Positions 51,527 through 62,611 of a stretch of 64,000 nucleotides of DNA are shown here, piece by piece (position 1 is the first letter of the stretch; every line of letters begins with the position of its first letter). Below the pieces are notes generated by a model, which did not search any database, was not told the origin of the DNA, and saw nothing but the letters and a program-made list of their open reading frames with translations. Location of the stretch: assembly GCA_020746995.1 (NCBI GenBank), contig JAGPXD010000007.1, forward strand, positions 496,001-560,000. The letters are read 5' to 3'. Position numbers and translations under genes: made by a program. The stretch comes from Plectosphaerella cucumerina (lineage: Eukaryota; Ascomycota; Sordariomycetes; Glomerellales; Plectosphaerellaceae).

Positions 51527-54500
51527 TCATGCCCCGTTCGCCGGTGCCGCATCAACCTCCATCGCAGCGCCGTTCTCCTTGGGCTCTTGAGCGGGCTCCT
51601 TGGGCGCCTCGCCCGTAGTAGAAGCAGCTCGCACATCTCGAGGCTCGGGCCTGTTCTCCTTATCTCCCTCGCTCGGCGACTTGTCGTCCTTGTGCCCGTT
51701 GGCGTCGGGCTTGCGCTTCGAGAGGGACTCGCCCGGCACATGGACAAGTGGTTCCTCTGCCGCCTTGTCGGGCCAGTTAATACCCTTGACCTCAGCCATG
51801 GCCCTGCGCATTCTCTCGCGCCGTCCCTTGCCGCGAAGGCGGCTCTGAGCGCCTGCGCCGTTGTCGACCCAGCGGATCGCAGTGATCATAAAGCTGATGC
51901 CGTCGTGGATGGATGTTCGACCGTTGAAGACGCCACCGAACTCGCGTGACTGAATACCGTATCGCGTTGTGCTGCCGTACTTTTCCAGCCTGGGGAGCAC
52001 AAGCAGTGTGACGTGCAGGTCGCGGTCTGCGTGCACAAGCACGGGGCCCGTCTTGGGCGCCTTGTCAAGGTAGAGGGCCGTGTTGGCCTCATGCCGCGCC
52101 TGCTCGTCCTTCTCCTTCTCCTTTCGGCGCTTCATGTTGGGCATGTCCTTCTCTTGAACTGTGAGACCCCGATCGAGTTCGAGTAGATTCGTATCGACCG
52201 AATCTCCCCACTCGCCTCGGATCCAACCTCCGTGGATGCACGCTGCAACCACGTCAGAGTCGTCCGTATAGACCTCGGTGCCCCAGAGGGCCCGCCGGCG
52301 AGTGATCTCCTCACGCGCCATCGCCGTAAGATGCACCCGAGGTATCTTGACAGTGAGGGTGCAGTTCTCCTTGTCGCGGATCATGCTGTAAGGAAGAGGC
52401 TTGGGCGTAGAGGCGAAGCCATAGTCGGACGTGTGTGTGCGCATCTGCCGTGCAGGTCGTAGCTGAGGCTCGTAAACGACGTCGCCAAGGTGGTGGCGCG
52501 GTTTCTTCGCGACCGACTGCAGCACCTCCTTGGAGGAGACGATTGTTTTCGGTTTCGGTGGGATGACGACGGGAGCAGGCGGAGGAGGGGCTTTCGCGTG
52601 CTCCTTGATCTGCACAATCTGGGGCGTCGGACGCGGCACCGGATGGCCGTGGGCACTGGCGTGGTCGCGCGAGATGGTTGTCGGTGAGGGGAGCGGCGTG
52701 CCCCCCTTGAGGTTCTTGAGGGCCGCGATGCCGATGCTAGCAGCTGATGCGGCGGCAGCATCGCTCTCGAGCTGGCCAATGAGGTGACTACTGATTTTGT
52801 TAGTTGTGCGACCTTTGAACAGCCATGGCATGCTTGTCTCGTACTGAGGATGGTGCTGCCCCTTGTGACGCTTGTTGCGTGGCACAGGGGTCAGCCGCCC
52901 ACTCCCATCGTCCTCGACCTTGGTCTCCACATCCTTGTGTTTCCGTCGCCTCGCCTTGCTGGCCGGCTTGGCACCTGCCTCGGGTCCTGATTCTTGAGTG
53001 GTGCCGTCGTGGTCGTCACGACGGCCAAGGCCAGAGCCTCCATAGTTGGCCAACTGCGCGCCAGCGGAGACGGGGCTCGAGACAATGCCACTGACACCGC
53101 TACCTATGCCGGAGAACATGCGGCCAAACTCGCTCTTGATGCCTGGTTCGCCAGCGGGCCCCGAGATTTGTGGCTGCGCGCCCTGCACGGCCTGCGGTAG
53201 GGGAGATATCCGCCCCTTGCGGTTAATCTCCTGTACTGCGAGCATGCTTGCTCGGTTCGCCGGCGGAGGTATGTCCTCGCCGGGGCGCTGTCGTGGCACA
53301 TCGTAGTGTCCTGCAGGGTTGTAGGCGACCGACGGCGGCGGCGGGCCTTCTTCCATAGGTCGGCGCCCTGGAGGCATCTGTGCCTGGGAAGGGGGGACGT
53401 TCATGCGGCCTCGATCGGGAGAGTCGTATGGCGGGGCTTGACCAGGGTGAGGCAGTGGCGGCGCGTGCTGAGTCGGAGGGTAACGATCTTGGGGCGGTTG
53501 GGGGTACGGCGCGGCGGAGTGAGGAGGATACGGAGGGGCGGATGCAGGCGGATGTTCGTGGTGACGAGGGTAGTATCCCGCCGGATCATACGGGGCGCGA
53601 GACTGTTCGTAGGTCTGCCGAGGCGGCCATGCAGAGGGATCGCGAGGGTCTCGGTCCCTGGGATCTCTGGGGTCCCTAGGGTCCCTCTGTTCTCTTGGAT
53701 CCCTCTGATCCCGCGGGTCTCTGACGTCTCGGGGATCGCGACCGTCGCGGGGATCCCGATGGTCTCGCAGGTCTCGTGGATCTCGTGAATCCCGCCCGTC
53801 TCGCAGCTCCGGCGGCCTGTTGAAAGGGGGGCCCTGGCTTCGCGGCGGCTCCTGGCGATAGTCGACAGAGTGCGGAATGTAAGGCCTGCTGCCTTCACCT
53901 CCCGAGTAGGCGCGCTCTCGACGGTCGCGTTCCCGCAGTTCCAGCTCTTCCCGTCTATCCCTCTCGGCGCGGTATCGGTCATCGTAGCCGTACGGCTTGA
54001 GGCCGGTGCGCTCGGGGTTGTATTCGATCGGCGCCCGGGGCGGCTCGTCTCGGCGGGGAGGGTAGTGATCTTCGGGGCCGGGGGGCCGGCTCATGTCGGA
54101 GGGGTGCCTGGGCGCGTAGTTGCTAAATGCTTTGGGCTGGCTGCTGGGTCTCGGCGGCGGTGGCGGCGGCCCACCCGGTACACGGCTGGACTCCCTGCTG
54201 TCCTGCTGCGAGGGTGCGCGTTGGTGGAAAGCGCCCGGTGTGCCATAGCGCTGCATTTCAGGTGTCGTCGAATATGCGCCCTGAGGCGAGACGGCAACGT
54301 TGCCACGAGGGTCGGCGCGGGGGTCGTAGGGGCGCGGATGGTCAGGAGTCTGGGGGCGGCGGAATGGCTGATATTCTGCTGTCGCCGCGTGCATCCGTGG
54401 TGACGCGTGGATGGCGGCCGAGTAAGAGGGGCCACCTGGCGCAGAAGTCGCTGGTGGCGGTGGGCCATATTGCGATGGAGGCGGCTGCGAGTCCCGGGCG

Positions 54501-55057
54501 GCAGAAGGGCCTCCCAACATTGATGATATCGACATTGAACTCCCTGTGCTTCCCGTTCTTGGGATCTGGCCGAGAGCAGGAAGCTCGCGACCGCTGCCAA
54601 ATGACGCGGGTGGTCCGACAGATGATGTCGGGCCCCTTGGCGGAGGCAGACCGTAGTGGTTTATCTGGTGAGGCGGAGGCCCTTGTTGCGGCAGGCCCTG
54701 GCCCGGCTGAGGAGGCGATCCCGGTGGAGGCATCGTGCGACTCTGTGCAGACGTGGACGGTGGCAGCGAGGACGCGCTATGATGCCTCGAGTGGCCGCCA
54801 TGTGGATGAGAGTGCGGTGCAGATGCTCCATCCTGGGGGTATTGTCTGGGACCAGACGCGTAGAAGGGATTCTCGACGGATCGACGCTGGTCGGCGTAGG
54901 CAGTATTCGGGGGCGGTGGGTGCGACGAGGGCGGGTAGGGCGACTGGCTCGGATTTGAAGAGGGCGCGGATGAGGTCGGGGGAAATGGTGACCGGTTAGG
55001 ATATGGCGGCGCTGCGTTGCGCGAAAAGGGCAGCTGAGGCTGCTGTCGAGGATCCAT
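51527..55057 (-). CDS. RXT3: Rxt3-domain protein (Rpd3L histone deacetylase subunit)
   Basis: Intronless, 1176 residues. The first 700 are Pro/Ser/Gln-rich and disordered. They include a dense Arg-Asp repeat at about residues 417-472 (RDPRDxRDPR type). A basic segment follows (KASKARRRKHK). The Rxt3 domain lies at about 850-1060 with HLGDVVYEPQLRPARQMRTH, LTVKIPRVHLTA, CIHGGWIRGEW and VLPRLEKYGSTTRYGI; an acidic/basic tail ends the protein. In yeast Rxt3 is a subunit of the large Rpd3 deacetylase complex that represses transcription; nuclear location is expected. The disordered N-terminus is typical of filamentous-fungal members. Long frames on the other strand are shadows. Confidence 0.88.
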   Translation of the reverse strand: MDPRQQPQLPFSRNAAPPYPNRSPFPPTSSAPSSNPSQSPYPPSSHPPPPNTAYADQRRSVENPFYASGPRQYPQDGASAPHSHPHGGHSRHHSASSLPPSTSAQSRTMPPPGSPPQPGQGLPQQGPPPHQINHYGLPPPRGPTSSVGPPASFGSGRELPALGQIPRTGSTGSSMSISSMLGGPSAARDSQPPPSQYGPPPPATSAPGGPSYSAAIHASPRMHAATAEYQPFRRPQTPDHPRPYDPRADPRGNVAVSPQGAYSTTPEMQRYGTPGAFHQRAPSQQDSRESSRVPGGPPPPPPRPSSQPKAFSNYAPRHPSDMSRPPGPEDHYPPRRDEPPRAPIEYNPERTGLKPYGYDDRYRAERDRREELELRERDRRERAYSGGEGSRPYIPHSVDYRQEPPRSQGPPFNRPPELRDGRDSRDPRDLRDHRDPRDGRDPRDVRDPRDQRDPREQRDPRDPRDPRDRDPRDPSAWPPRQTYEQSRAPYDPAGYYPRHHEHPPASAPPYPPHSAAPYPQPPQDRYPPTQHAPPLPHPGQAPPYDSPDRGRMNVPPSQAQMPPGRRPMEEGPPPPSVAYNPAGHYDVPRQRPGEDIPPPANRASMLAVQEINRKGRISPLPQAVQGAQPQISGPAGEPGIKSEFGRMFSGIGSGVSGIVSSPVSAGAQLANYGGSGLGRRDDHDGTTQESGPEAGAKPASKARRRKHKDVETKVEDDGSGRLTPVPRNKRHKGQHHPQYETSMPWLFKGRTTNKISSHLIGQLESDAAAASAASIGIAALKNLKGGTPLPSPTTISRDHASAHGHPVPRPTPQIVQIKEHAKAPPPPAPVVIPPKPKTIVSSKEVLQSVAKKPRHHLGDVVYEPQLRPARQMRTHTSDYGFASTPKPLPYSMIRDKENCTLTVKIPRVHLTAMAREEITRRRALWGTEVYTDDSDVVAACIHGGWIRGEWGDSVDTNLLELDRGLTVQEKDMPNMKRRKEKEKDEQARHEANTALYLDKAPKTGPVLVHADRDLHVTLLVLPRLEKYGSTTRYGIQSREFGGVFNGRTSIHDGISFMITAIRWVDNGAGAQSRLRGKGRRERMRRAMAEVKGINWPDKAAEEPLVHVPGESLSKRKPDANGHKDDKSPSEGDKENRPEPRDVRAASTTGEAPKEPAQEPKENGAAMEVDAAPANGA
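53640..53808 (-). repeat. Coding repeat: Arg-Asp (RDxRDPRD) tract in the Rxt3-type protein
   Basis: About 56 residues of near-continuous RD/PRD units. At DNA level it is a degenerate run of GGGATCnn/CGAGAC-like triplet pairs. It lies inside the disordered N-terminal half and is likely prone to length change. Confidence 0.8.
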
Positions 55058-57369
55058 GATGGAGGATCAAGCGCCGGCGGCGACAGTTGCGAGCTGGGGA
55101 GGCTGGCGACTCTGCTCCGACCGGCGGCTGCATATGACGGAGGCGACGAGCACGATCGGTTCTGTCGGCGCCCCTGGAGAGGGGGTGAAGGGAGGAAGGA
55201 CGGTCGTCGATGCGAGTCGAGACTCGATGGCAGACGGACGGTAGATGGATTTCGCAGCGGCCGTCGCGATGGCGTTGGCGTTGTCTGTGTCGGTCAGATT
55301 TGGCCTGGGCTGGGCTGGGGTGGAGGAGGGAAGGGAGAAAGTTCGTGACCAGGCGCAAGTGTTGTTTTGGCGCCGGGGGTCGGGTTCCTGGAGCCTGTGA
55401 CCCGACTGGACCACGTCTGGGTCCCCTCAGGCTCAAGCGCGGCAGTAGCAGGCGAGCCAGCAGCAGCTTTGTCGGGGTCGGTGGAGCTTCCCTGGACGGG
55501 TTGAGACATGGAACACAAGCTGTGCTCAGCCGAGTTTTTCTTGCCCCAGTCCCAGTCTTTGTTGCGCTCCTGTTTTTGGGCCGGCCGCGCGACCCCGGGC
55601 GAATCAGCCGGGGGAGAGGGGGCAGGGGGGGCGGCAGGAGGGAGCAGGGGTTCGGGCACGGTTCGGGCACGGATTCGTTGGCGTTGGCGCTAGTGAGACC
55701 TTGCGCCAAGAGGGGATGGGGGACGAGCAGGGGGGAAGACTTGGAGGTGGAAGGAGCGATGGGAATTTGGGAGGGCACGAAGTTGGAGGTCAGCAGGTAG
55801 GGCTGGCTGGGCAGGTGCTACCTGTACCGTGTTGGGCGGTTAAGAAGGCAGGAGCTGGCCACCTCACGAGAGGTAGGTGTGCGGGGAAAGAAGCGGGTGC
55901 TCCTTCTGTGTATCACGACCAGGACGTTGCTGCTCTTGCCGTGGAGTTGCGACACCACGAGTGTTGTAATCGGTGCTGGAGACGAATGCGGCGAGCTTGG
56001 CGTCATGGAGAACTGAAGCCTCCCGTGAAGTGGAGGACACTCGGATTACCGCTGCTACAAAGCACACCTGAATGCGCAAGAAGCAGGACCCCGAGTCGTG
56101 GACCAAAGTCGGCGGGCCCCGGCGTTACGGCGATCATGTCGACTACGAGGTCAATGTCATTGAGATGCCCTGGTAAACAGCGTCGACATGCTCAAAAGAC
56201 CCTGACAGAAAAATCTCCATGGACAAGTTCGGGGCAGAAACATTCAGCATCATGGTCGACTATCAGATCTCTCGAACGCTGGAACGCCGAGATCGCGACA
56301 GGAATGTTGTCCACTGTCTGGTACAAACTGACGACACCGCAACTCGCACCCCGGCAAATGGTGGCTGGGCCTGGGTGAGGGGGGCGGGGATCAGCAACCA
56401 TCCCAGCCGGGGCGAAGCTATTGAAGCTCCTATTCGCACTTGAGAACTCCATGCAGCTGCGCACCGCATGCAGCAGTTACTCACCGCGCTGATGACAGTC
56501 ATCACACCGCAGGACCAGACACAAACGGTGCAGAAGAATGGTGTTCTGACCGTCAGGTTCATCCCATTTCACGAGGGGACTTCCCCCTCCCCTCCCACCC
56601 TGTCATCACATCGATCCTCGTCATGTCGCACGGATGGCAGCGTGCGTATCGAAGCGTGTCCGTGGCACTCGACAGCGCAGAAGGCTGAGACGGGCGACCG
56701 CTGGGAAAAAAGAAAGGCGTTACCAGGGGTTTAGATTCGGCGCACTGGACACGGGACGATCAGACAACGAAGTGCAGTGGCTTGGGGACGCGGCATAACA
56801 TCTCGACTTTGCAGTCTGGGCTTGGAGTCGGTGAGGGTAGCTGCTCAAGCTGCTCCATGTCCCTGCGTGTGTCACCGCACTCTTCCCTCGTCCCCTCTCC
56901 TTCTCCGCCCCTGATGTCAGTCGGTGGACCCGATTGCGTCGGCGTCGCCAGACACATGCCGGAGCGTCAACTTGAACATGATCACGCTACCAGACGCACA
57001 CGGAATGTTAGTGCTCTGGCGGCAGCGACAGCGGGGGCCATCGCTGAAGAAGAAAATTATCTAGCGCGGGTCGTGTTCCGGGGAGCTCGTTCCCAGGGCG
57101 GCGCTAGTCATTGCTGCCCCTCTTCTTTTCCTTCCCCCTGTCGGTGTCCTGGGCCGAGGCCGCCGTCATCACATCTCGAATCTTGGGCATCGGGTCACGA
57201 TGTTGATCCCGAGGTAGGTATCAGCCTTGTCGTGTCTTCAGCCACCAGCAGTGGGCTGTCAAGGTCGACACAATTTTTTTTATTGTATTTGTTTTTGCTT
57301 CAGGAGGTTAGGGTATCCATCAGACCCAAAGCTGCGTCTGGTATCGATACTGTGCTGGATGTGATCCTT
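55058..57369. other. Gene-sparse interval
   Basis: 2.3 kb, the longest gap in the window. Its left part is the long promoter and 5' leader of the Rxt3-type gene (GC-rich, CT-rich on the minus strand). The frame 55701-56378 begins at TTG and has no family features; 56782-58233 also starts at TTG and is mostly antisense to the P450. No repeat or RNA gene recognised. Confidence 0.5.
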
Positions 57370-58966
57370 TCACGCCACAAATTTCCATGTAACGTCCTCC
57401 CAGCCCGCTCTCCTCTGCAGCTTCAATCTCTTCTCGACATCTCCCCAGACCGGCCTCCTCGTCGCAACACCCATCAACGGATCCTTCGACGCCGGCACCC
57501 TCGCGCCCTCAACCTCGAATCCCAACGCGATAGCTGCCAGGAACCCCAGATTCTCAGCCAGCGCAAAGTTGCGCCCCGGACACAAGTGCTTTCCCCCTCC
57601 AAAGGGAATATTCGCTCCTCGCCTCTTCTTCTCATCACTCGTCGGGACGTCAACAAACCGCTCCGGCTCGAATTCGTCCCACGACTCCCCCCACACCGAA
57701 GGCAGCTGATGCGTCACCCCCGACTGCCACTGCACATCGACGCCCTTGCGGAGCAGATACTCGCGCCCGTTGTCCGGGTCGCGGAGCGTCGTCTCCCGCA
57801 GCACCCGCCGCATGCCCAGGTTGTGCACGTACACCCGCAGCGTCTCGCGGTACGCACCCGCCACGAGCGGGCACCCCTTTTCGATGGTCGATGCGTTGAG
57901 CGTCACGACGCGTCCTCCCCCCTCGGCCGACTCGATGACCGCAAACGCCTCGACCTCGGCGCGGATACGCTTGACGAGCTCCGGACGGGAGAAGACGTTG
58001 AGGAAGTACCACATGAAAGTCGGCACCGTGTTGGTCGAGCCAACCCAGGGGATGATGAACTCGAGTATGCCGAGGTCCTCACTCGAAGTGCCCACCTGCC
58101 GCGAGAGCGCCGCACGCTTGCGCATGATATCCGAAACGGACTCATGCTCGTCGTAGTGGGCGGCGTAATATTCCTCCAGCGCCTTGTTGACTCGCTTGCG
58201 CGCCGCCAGCGACTTCGGAGCCGCAAAGTGTAGCCCCTGCGCCAGCAGCGCGATGCCCTCCTCATACTCCCAGACGTCGGCGTAGACCTCCTTTGTAAAC
58301 GGGTTGTGCTCGCCGAAGAGACTGTACGTGATGCCCTCGCCCAGCACGTCGCGGAGCCAGATCCAGATATCCGGGATAACGAGCTCCTCGCCCGGCTGCA
58401 CCGCGTTGAGCGTCTCCCCCAACTTGCTCAGCGCGGCGACGTTGAGCTTCGCCAGGGACGGCCCCTTGAAGCCCGTATGCACCAGATCCATGAACTTGTC
58501 GAGGTTACCGTCACTCAGAAGCATGTTGAGGTCGGATTTCCTGAGGCCGATGGCGCCGCCGGACAGCTCGAGGAAGAAGGGTTCGAAGGAGACGTCGGGA
58601 TTCTTCATCGCGGCGCTGATGAGGCCAGGGGAGTTGATGACATAGATCTTGCCGTTAAGCATCGGCAGCGTGCAGATGGGAAGGGCATTTTCCTTGCTGT
58701 TTGGCAGTTTCTGTCAGCCTTGTCTGGTGATAAATGCGTAACGGAACGTCTCACAAGAGCCTCGAGTAGAAGCTGGCGCTCTCCCGTAGGAGGGAGATGA
58801 TGTGGCCGACCAGCGGCACCGTAGGCCACAGCGGAGGGGGTTCCCTGGGGTCGGACTTGGGCGAGACCATTCGAGACACGGCGATCAGGGCGAGCGGCAC
58901 TGCCGCAATGGCCAGCGTCGTGTACGCAAAAGCTGTGGGCTCTTCGACGGACGACATTTTGGTCAT
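57370..58966 (-). CDS. Cytochrome P450, CYP7/CYP8-like
   Basis: Two exons, complement of 57370-58696 and 58755-58966 (58-nt intron), give 512 residues. The N-terminal helix is AFAYTTLAIAAVPLALIAV, then a proline hinge (PPPLWPTVPLVGH). The ExxR pair is ETLR. The haem loop FGGGKHLCPGRNFA has Cys443 as thiolate ligand. The I-helix reads PWVGSTNTVP where most P450s have an acid-Thr pair; CYP7/CYP8 enzymes (sterol 7-alpha-hydroxylase, prostacyclin synthase) share this Asn-Thr-x-Pro type. Fungal relatives are mostly uncharacterised; a steroid- or oxylipin-like substrate is a guess. It is ER-anchored by sequence. The start choice between 58966 and 58957 (both ATG) is open. Confidence 0.9.
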
Positions 58967-60427
58967 GGCTGGATGAAGCAGAAGTCACCCAGATACCTTC
59001 GGGACGCATCCCCGAAGGACATCATCTGGCATAAGTAACTACCCCAAGACGGGCATGGGGGAATGGAACAGCCCGAAGTCTGGGCGACAAGGACCAGCCG
59101 TCGACCGAACCGACATCACCAAGAAACATGCTCCCGCGACTCGCTTCTACGGCGTAGCAAGCGATGGTGCATCGGCCAACACCCTAGCGAACTCAGGGTT
59201 AGCCGGAGCCGATCGACCCCCTTCGCGGGGGAGGGGGACCCCTAATTTGCAGCAGCTCATTCGCCAAACGGTGGCCTCCCGGAGGCGAGGCCGCCTCTGA
59301 TGACGCCGAGCCACTTCTGCTCAGGGGATGAGGTCGGAGGAGGCCCCCCCCTTTTCGCAGCGGACCTGGGGGATCGGTCGGTCCGATCTCCTGCACTGTT
59401 GCTGCTGCTCCAATGGGGGACAGGGCTTTGCAAGCGAGGGGACGTCGCGTAACAGGGATGCAGCATGAGCCTCCGCTACGGCCAACTTCCAAGGGTCGAT
59501 GTGACCGCCGAGACTGGCTTTTCTTGGGATGAGGATGGGCTTTCTTGATTTCTCGCATCGAGGTTGGTGCTAGGCACCGCAATGGCGAGGAGACTTTGAC
59601 GCCAGGGAGTGGTACTCTGGCCCCAGGCATGCCCACGGGGGTGGTAGTTGCATCGACCAGCTACCCCCTGTCGTCGCTTAACCTCATGGCTGGTGTCTTG
59701 TAGAAGGTCAGAGCCGATCTGAGGCTCAACTCGCAAACAGCCATCAGGAGTCGATGATGAACGACATCACAGATACTTTTTCTCTTCAGAGGACGATCAT
59801 GTACAGGAGATGATTCTGATGCCAAGACGTGCGCTGTCAATGCATGTCGGGATCTTGGTAACCCGGACGATCCAGGCATAACCAACCGCCATGCCGAGAA
59901 TGGCACGCAGAAATCTCTGCCCAAGCCACAATACTGGCATGCGTGACATCTGCAGCACGATGATTCTACCGGACCGTCTTGCCGTCAAGCTGGAAACCTG
60001 TTTTGCTAATGATTGATCAATCATTTCCGAAGCAGAGAGAGAGTCGGACAAGCTTGCAATTTGGTCGCCCTGTCTTGAGGTTTCCCAGCTACAAGCTCGG
60101 AGAAATCAACGAACAGAGACGACATGTCGCACCCAAAAAAAATCAAAATTGTCGGCAAACGTAATAGCCCGTACAATGACCTTCAAGCTCGCATTTCGAA
60201 GCCCTCTTAGGGTGTTTTGACTGTCCATCTCCCTTCCATGTGCCTACGACAGTCTAGGTGAACGTTCGGTGAGAGTCGCTCACCGAAATGGCAGCGATCA
60301 CGCCATATAACGCCATCGCTACCGCCGGCAGGCCGACACCGACCCTGCGATCATTCAGATGTCGCTCCGTCCTTCCCCGTTGTCTCCGTCCGCGCCGGAA
60401 CATCACCATTGGAGTTAAACCCTCAAT
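58967..60427. other. Intergenic, divergent promoters
   Basis: 1.46 kb between the P450 and the third regulator. A short GC hairpin (CCCCC TTCGC GGGGG) lies near 59217-59231. No gene supported. Confidence 0.5.
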
Positions 60428-62573
60428 ATGGCGCCATCTTCATTCAACCTCCGCGACCTGCTCTCGGACCAGTCGCCAAGCCAACCTTTCCCTCATCGCT
60501 CCAATGTCAGTCCTTCAAATGGACTTCGAGATCAAGATGCGGATAAGGTCGACTCCCCGGGAACAGCAAAGCGGCGGAGGATGACCACGTCCGACTTCAC
60601 CAGGAGAAAACGTACAGCCGTGGCCTGCCAATTTTGCCGGGTTCGAAAGACCAAGTGTGACAACGTCCGTCCGCAATGCGGTTACTGCGTTCGCCAAAAA
60701 GCCAAGTGCGTCTACGGCGACATGGACGCTGAAGAAGCCGAGGTCGAGCCGTCCCCGCCGCCAGTGTCGAACGAGCAACTTATGGGACGCCTTGACGAGA
60801 TCCAGGAGATGCTGCGGAGGACGACTCTCAGCACCGACCCAGTTTCCACCCCCTCAACCACGGCCGCATCGATAGGACCGGTTAGCGTATACGCGGCAAT
60901 GAGCCCTCGGGGAAGTTCAACAGCCCCCATCCACGGAAATCAGAGAGCACCACTTCCTGGCCTGCGATGCGAGTCGATCCTCAACTGGCCATGCTTTGCC
61001 GGCGTGATCCCTCCAAGCGAAGCTGGCATCGACTCGTTTCCGCTCAGCGGAAATTACGAGGAAACACGTGGAATCCGGGGTGACAGCAGCCAGGGTGGTC
61101 GAGGTATCAGAGAAGACGCGTTCGTTCCGCTGTGCAGGAAGTTCCTGGCCGAAGTGCATCCTCGTAACCCGGTCCTCGACGGTCTTGAGCTCATGCGGCA
61201 CGCTCGCCGTGCAGCCGAGGACGGCCTGGGTTGGGACTCTGCATCGTGTCTAGTAGTCAGTCGACCAAACCTACTTCCCTTCTTGCCCCTCACTAAGGCC
61301 TCGATAGCTCCTGGCATGCGCTCTGGCGGCCTTCACCAATCCTTGGGTTCAATCACGCGATCAGTCACATCCTCTCGATGATGAACAGATCAAACACATG
61401 ATCGACTTGGAGGACCAAGATACCGCTGAGGCATACTACGTCGCCGCACAGAAGCGTCTAGGTCTACTGGGTAATGCTATCCAGGATATCCAGTGCTTCT
61501 TCTTCGCCACGATATTCGAAAAGTTCTCTCTTCGCCCGTTACGCGCCTGGTTTCACGTTCAGCAAGCCTGCAACCGGCTCGAGTCACGTCTGCTGCAGCG
61601 CGGTGAGCGGCCACTAACGCCGTTCAAGGAGCCTTGGCCAGAGAATCACCATCTCGAGCAGCGGCTTTATTGGTCATGTTTCCGGGCTGAAAGGTAAGAC
61701 ATGCGAGAATCTGATAGATAGGCACGATGCTGACGACTGAAGTGAGCTTGTTTTCGAGCTTGGCATGAACCCGTCCGGCCTCCAGGATTTTCTCTACCCT
61801 GACGCATTTCCGTCGCCGCCTCACGAACTTTTCACCCCTCGGCAGCTGGGGCTTGGAGACTCACCGGGCGTTAACGAGGAGCAGGGGCAGGTCGACGAGC
61901 GTGGGTGGTGTTACTACCTCTCCGAGATATCCATCCGTCGGACCGTGGACGAGATGCTGGACCTACTCTACCGTCACGGGGAAGAGTATTGGATGACGAA
62001 TCCGACATACCTCATCAGACAGTACCACGACACTGACCAGCAGATCGCCTCCTGGTGAGTCCAGTCCGATCGATGTAGCCCTGTCAATACTCATCCTTCC
62101 CCAGGCACTATCACCTCCCCGACGCAGTCCGCTACGTTGACGATGTCATCCCGGACGAGGAGTTCGCTGCCGGTCTGCAGGGCCGCGCCTCCATATGGCG
62201 TGAGTACGCCCTTCGGCCGATCTTTTACCATGTCATGCACAGCCAGCAGATCTCCTTGGCCGGGGCCGAGGACCTCGCCGCCCTGGAGGTACGAATCTGC
62301 GCCCAGCTGGTACGGCGCTGTGCTTTTCACCGCCGCCATGGCGGCACGTGGCTCATTTGTCGCAAGCTCTTCACCGCAACATGCATCATCCTCGCCGCAG
62401 CAAGACATCCGCACCGCGTTTCGCCGCCGACGGAGTGGTCGGGTCTTGTCTTACTTGCCATCCAGATCTTGCAGCGCTGGGGTCGCGATGCGCAGGACCT
62501 CAGACACATGGCAGACGTCCTCGCAAACATGCATCGGGAGATATGTGCCGAGCAGGGTCACAATGCATCCTAA
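60428..62573 (+). CDS. Zn2Cys6 transcription factor with fungal-specific regulatory domain
   Basis: Four exons, 60428-61255, 61308-61693, 61743-62054 and 62105-62573 (introns 52, 49 and 50 nt), give 664 residues. The zinc cluster is at C67-x2-C70-x6-C77-x6-C84-x2-C87-x6-C94, after a basic stretch TRRKRTAVA. A short coiled segment (NEQLMGRLDEIQEMLRR) follows. The regulatory region shows PLCRKFLAEVHPRNPVLD, SCLV-LLACALAAFTNPW across intron 1, and YYVAAQKRLGLL. Next are YWSCFRAESELVFELGMNPSGLQDF across intron 2 and WHYHLPDAVRY across intron 3. The joins restore conserved phrases, which supports the model. Target genes are unknown. Its stop lies only 38 bp from the stop of the sulfatase gene. Confidence 0.9.
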
Positions 62574-62611
62574 GAGACTCCATACCCCGAAACAGAACTC
62601 TGTCTTCATCA

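Noticed and set aside
55701..56378. 225-codon frame in the largest intergenic gap
   Set aside because: Begins at TTG, composition is Arg/Gly/Ser-rich without motif or codon bias; no splice or promoter support.
56782..58233. 483-codon plus-strand frame antisense to the P450
   Set aside because: Starts at TTG, has no family motif, and overlaps a well-supported P450 on the other strand; GC-rich third positions leave the opposite strand open.
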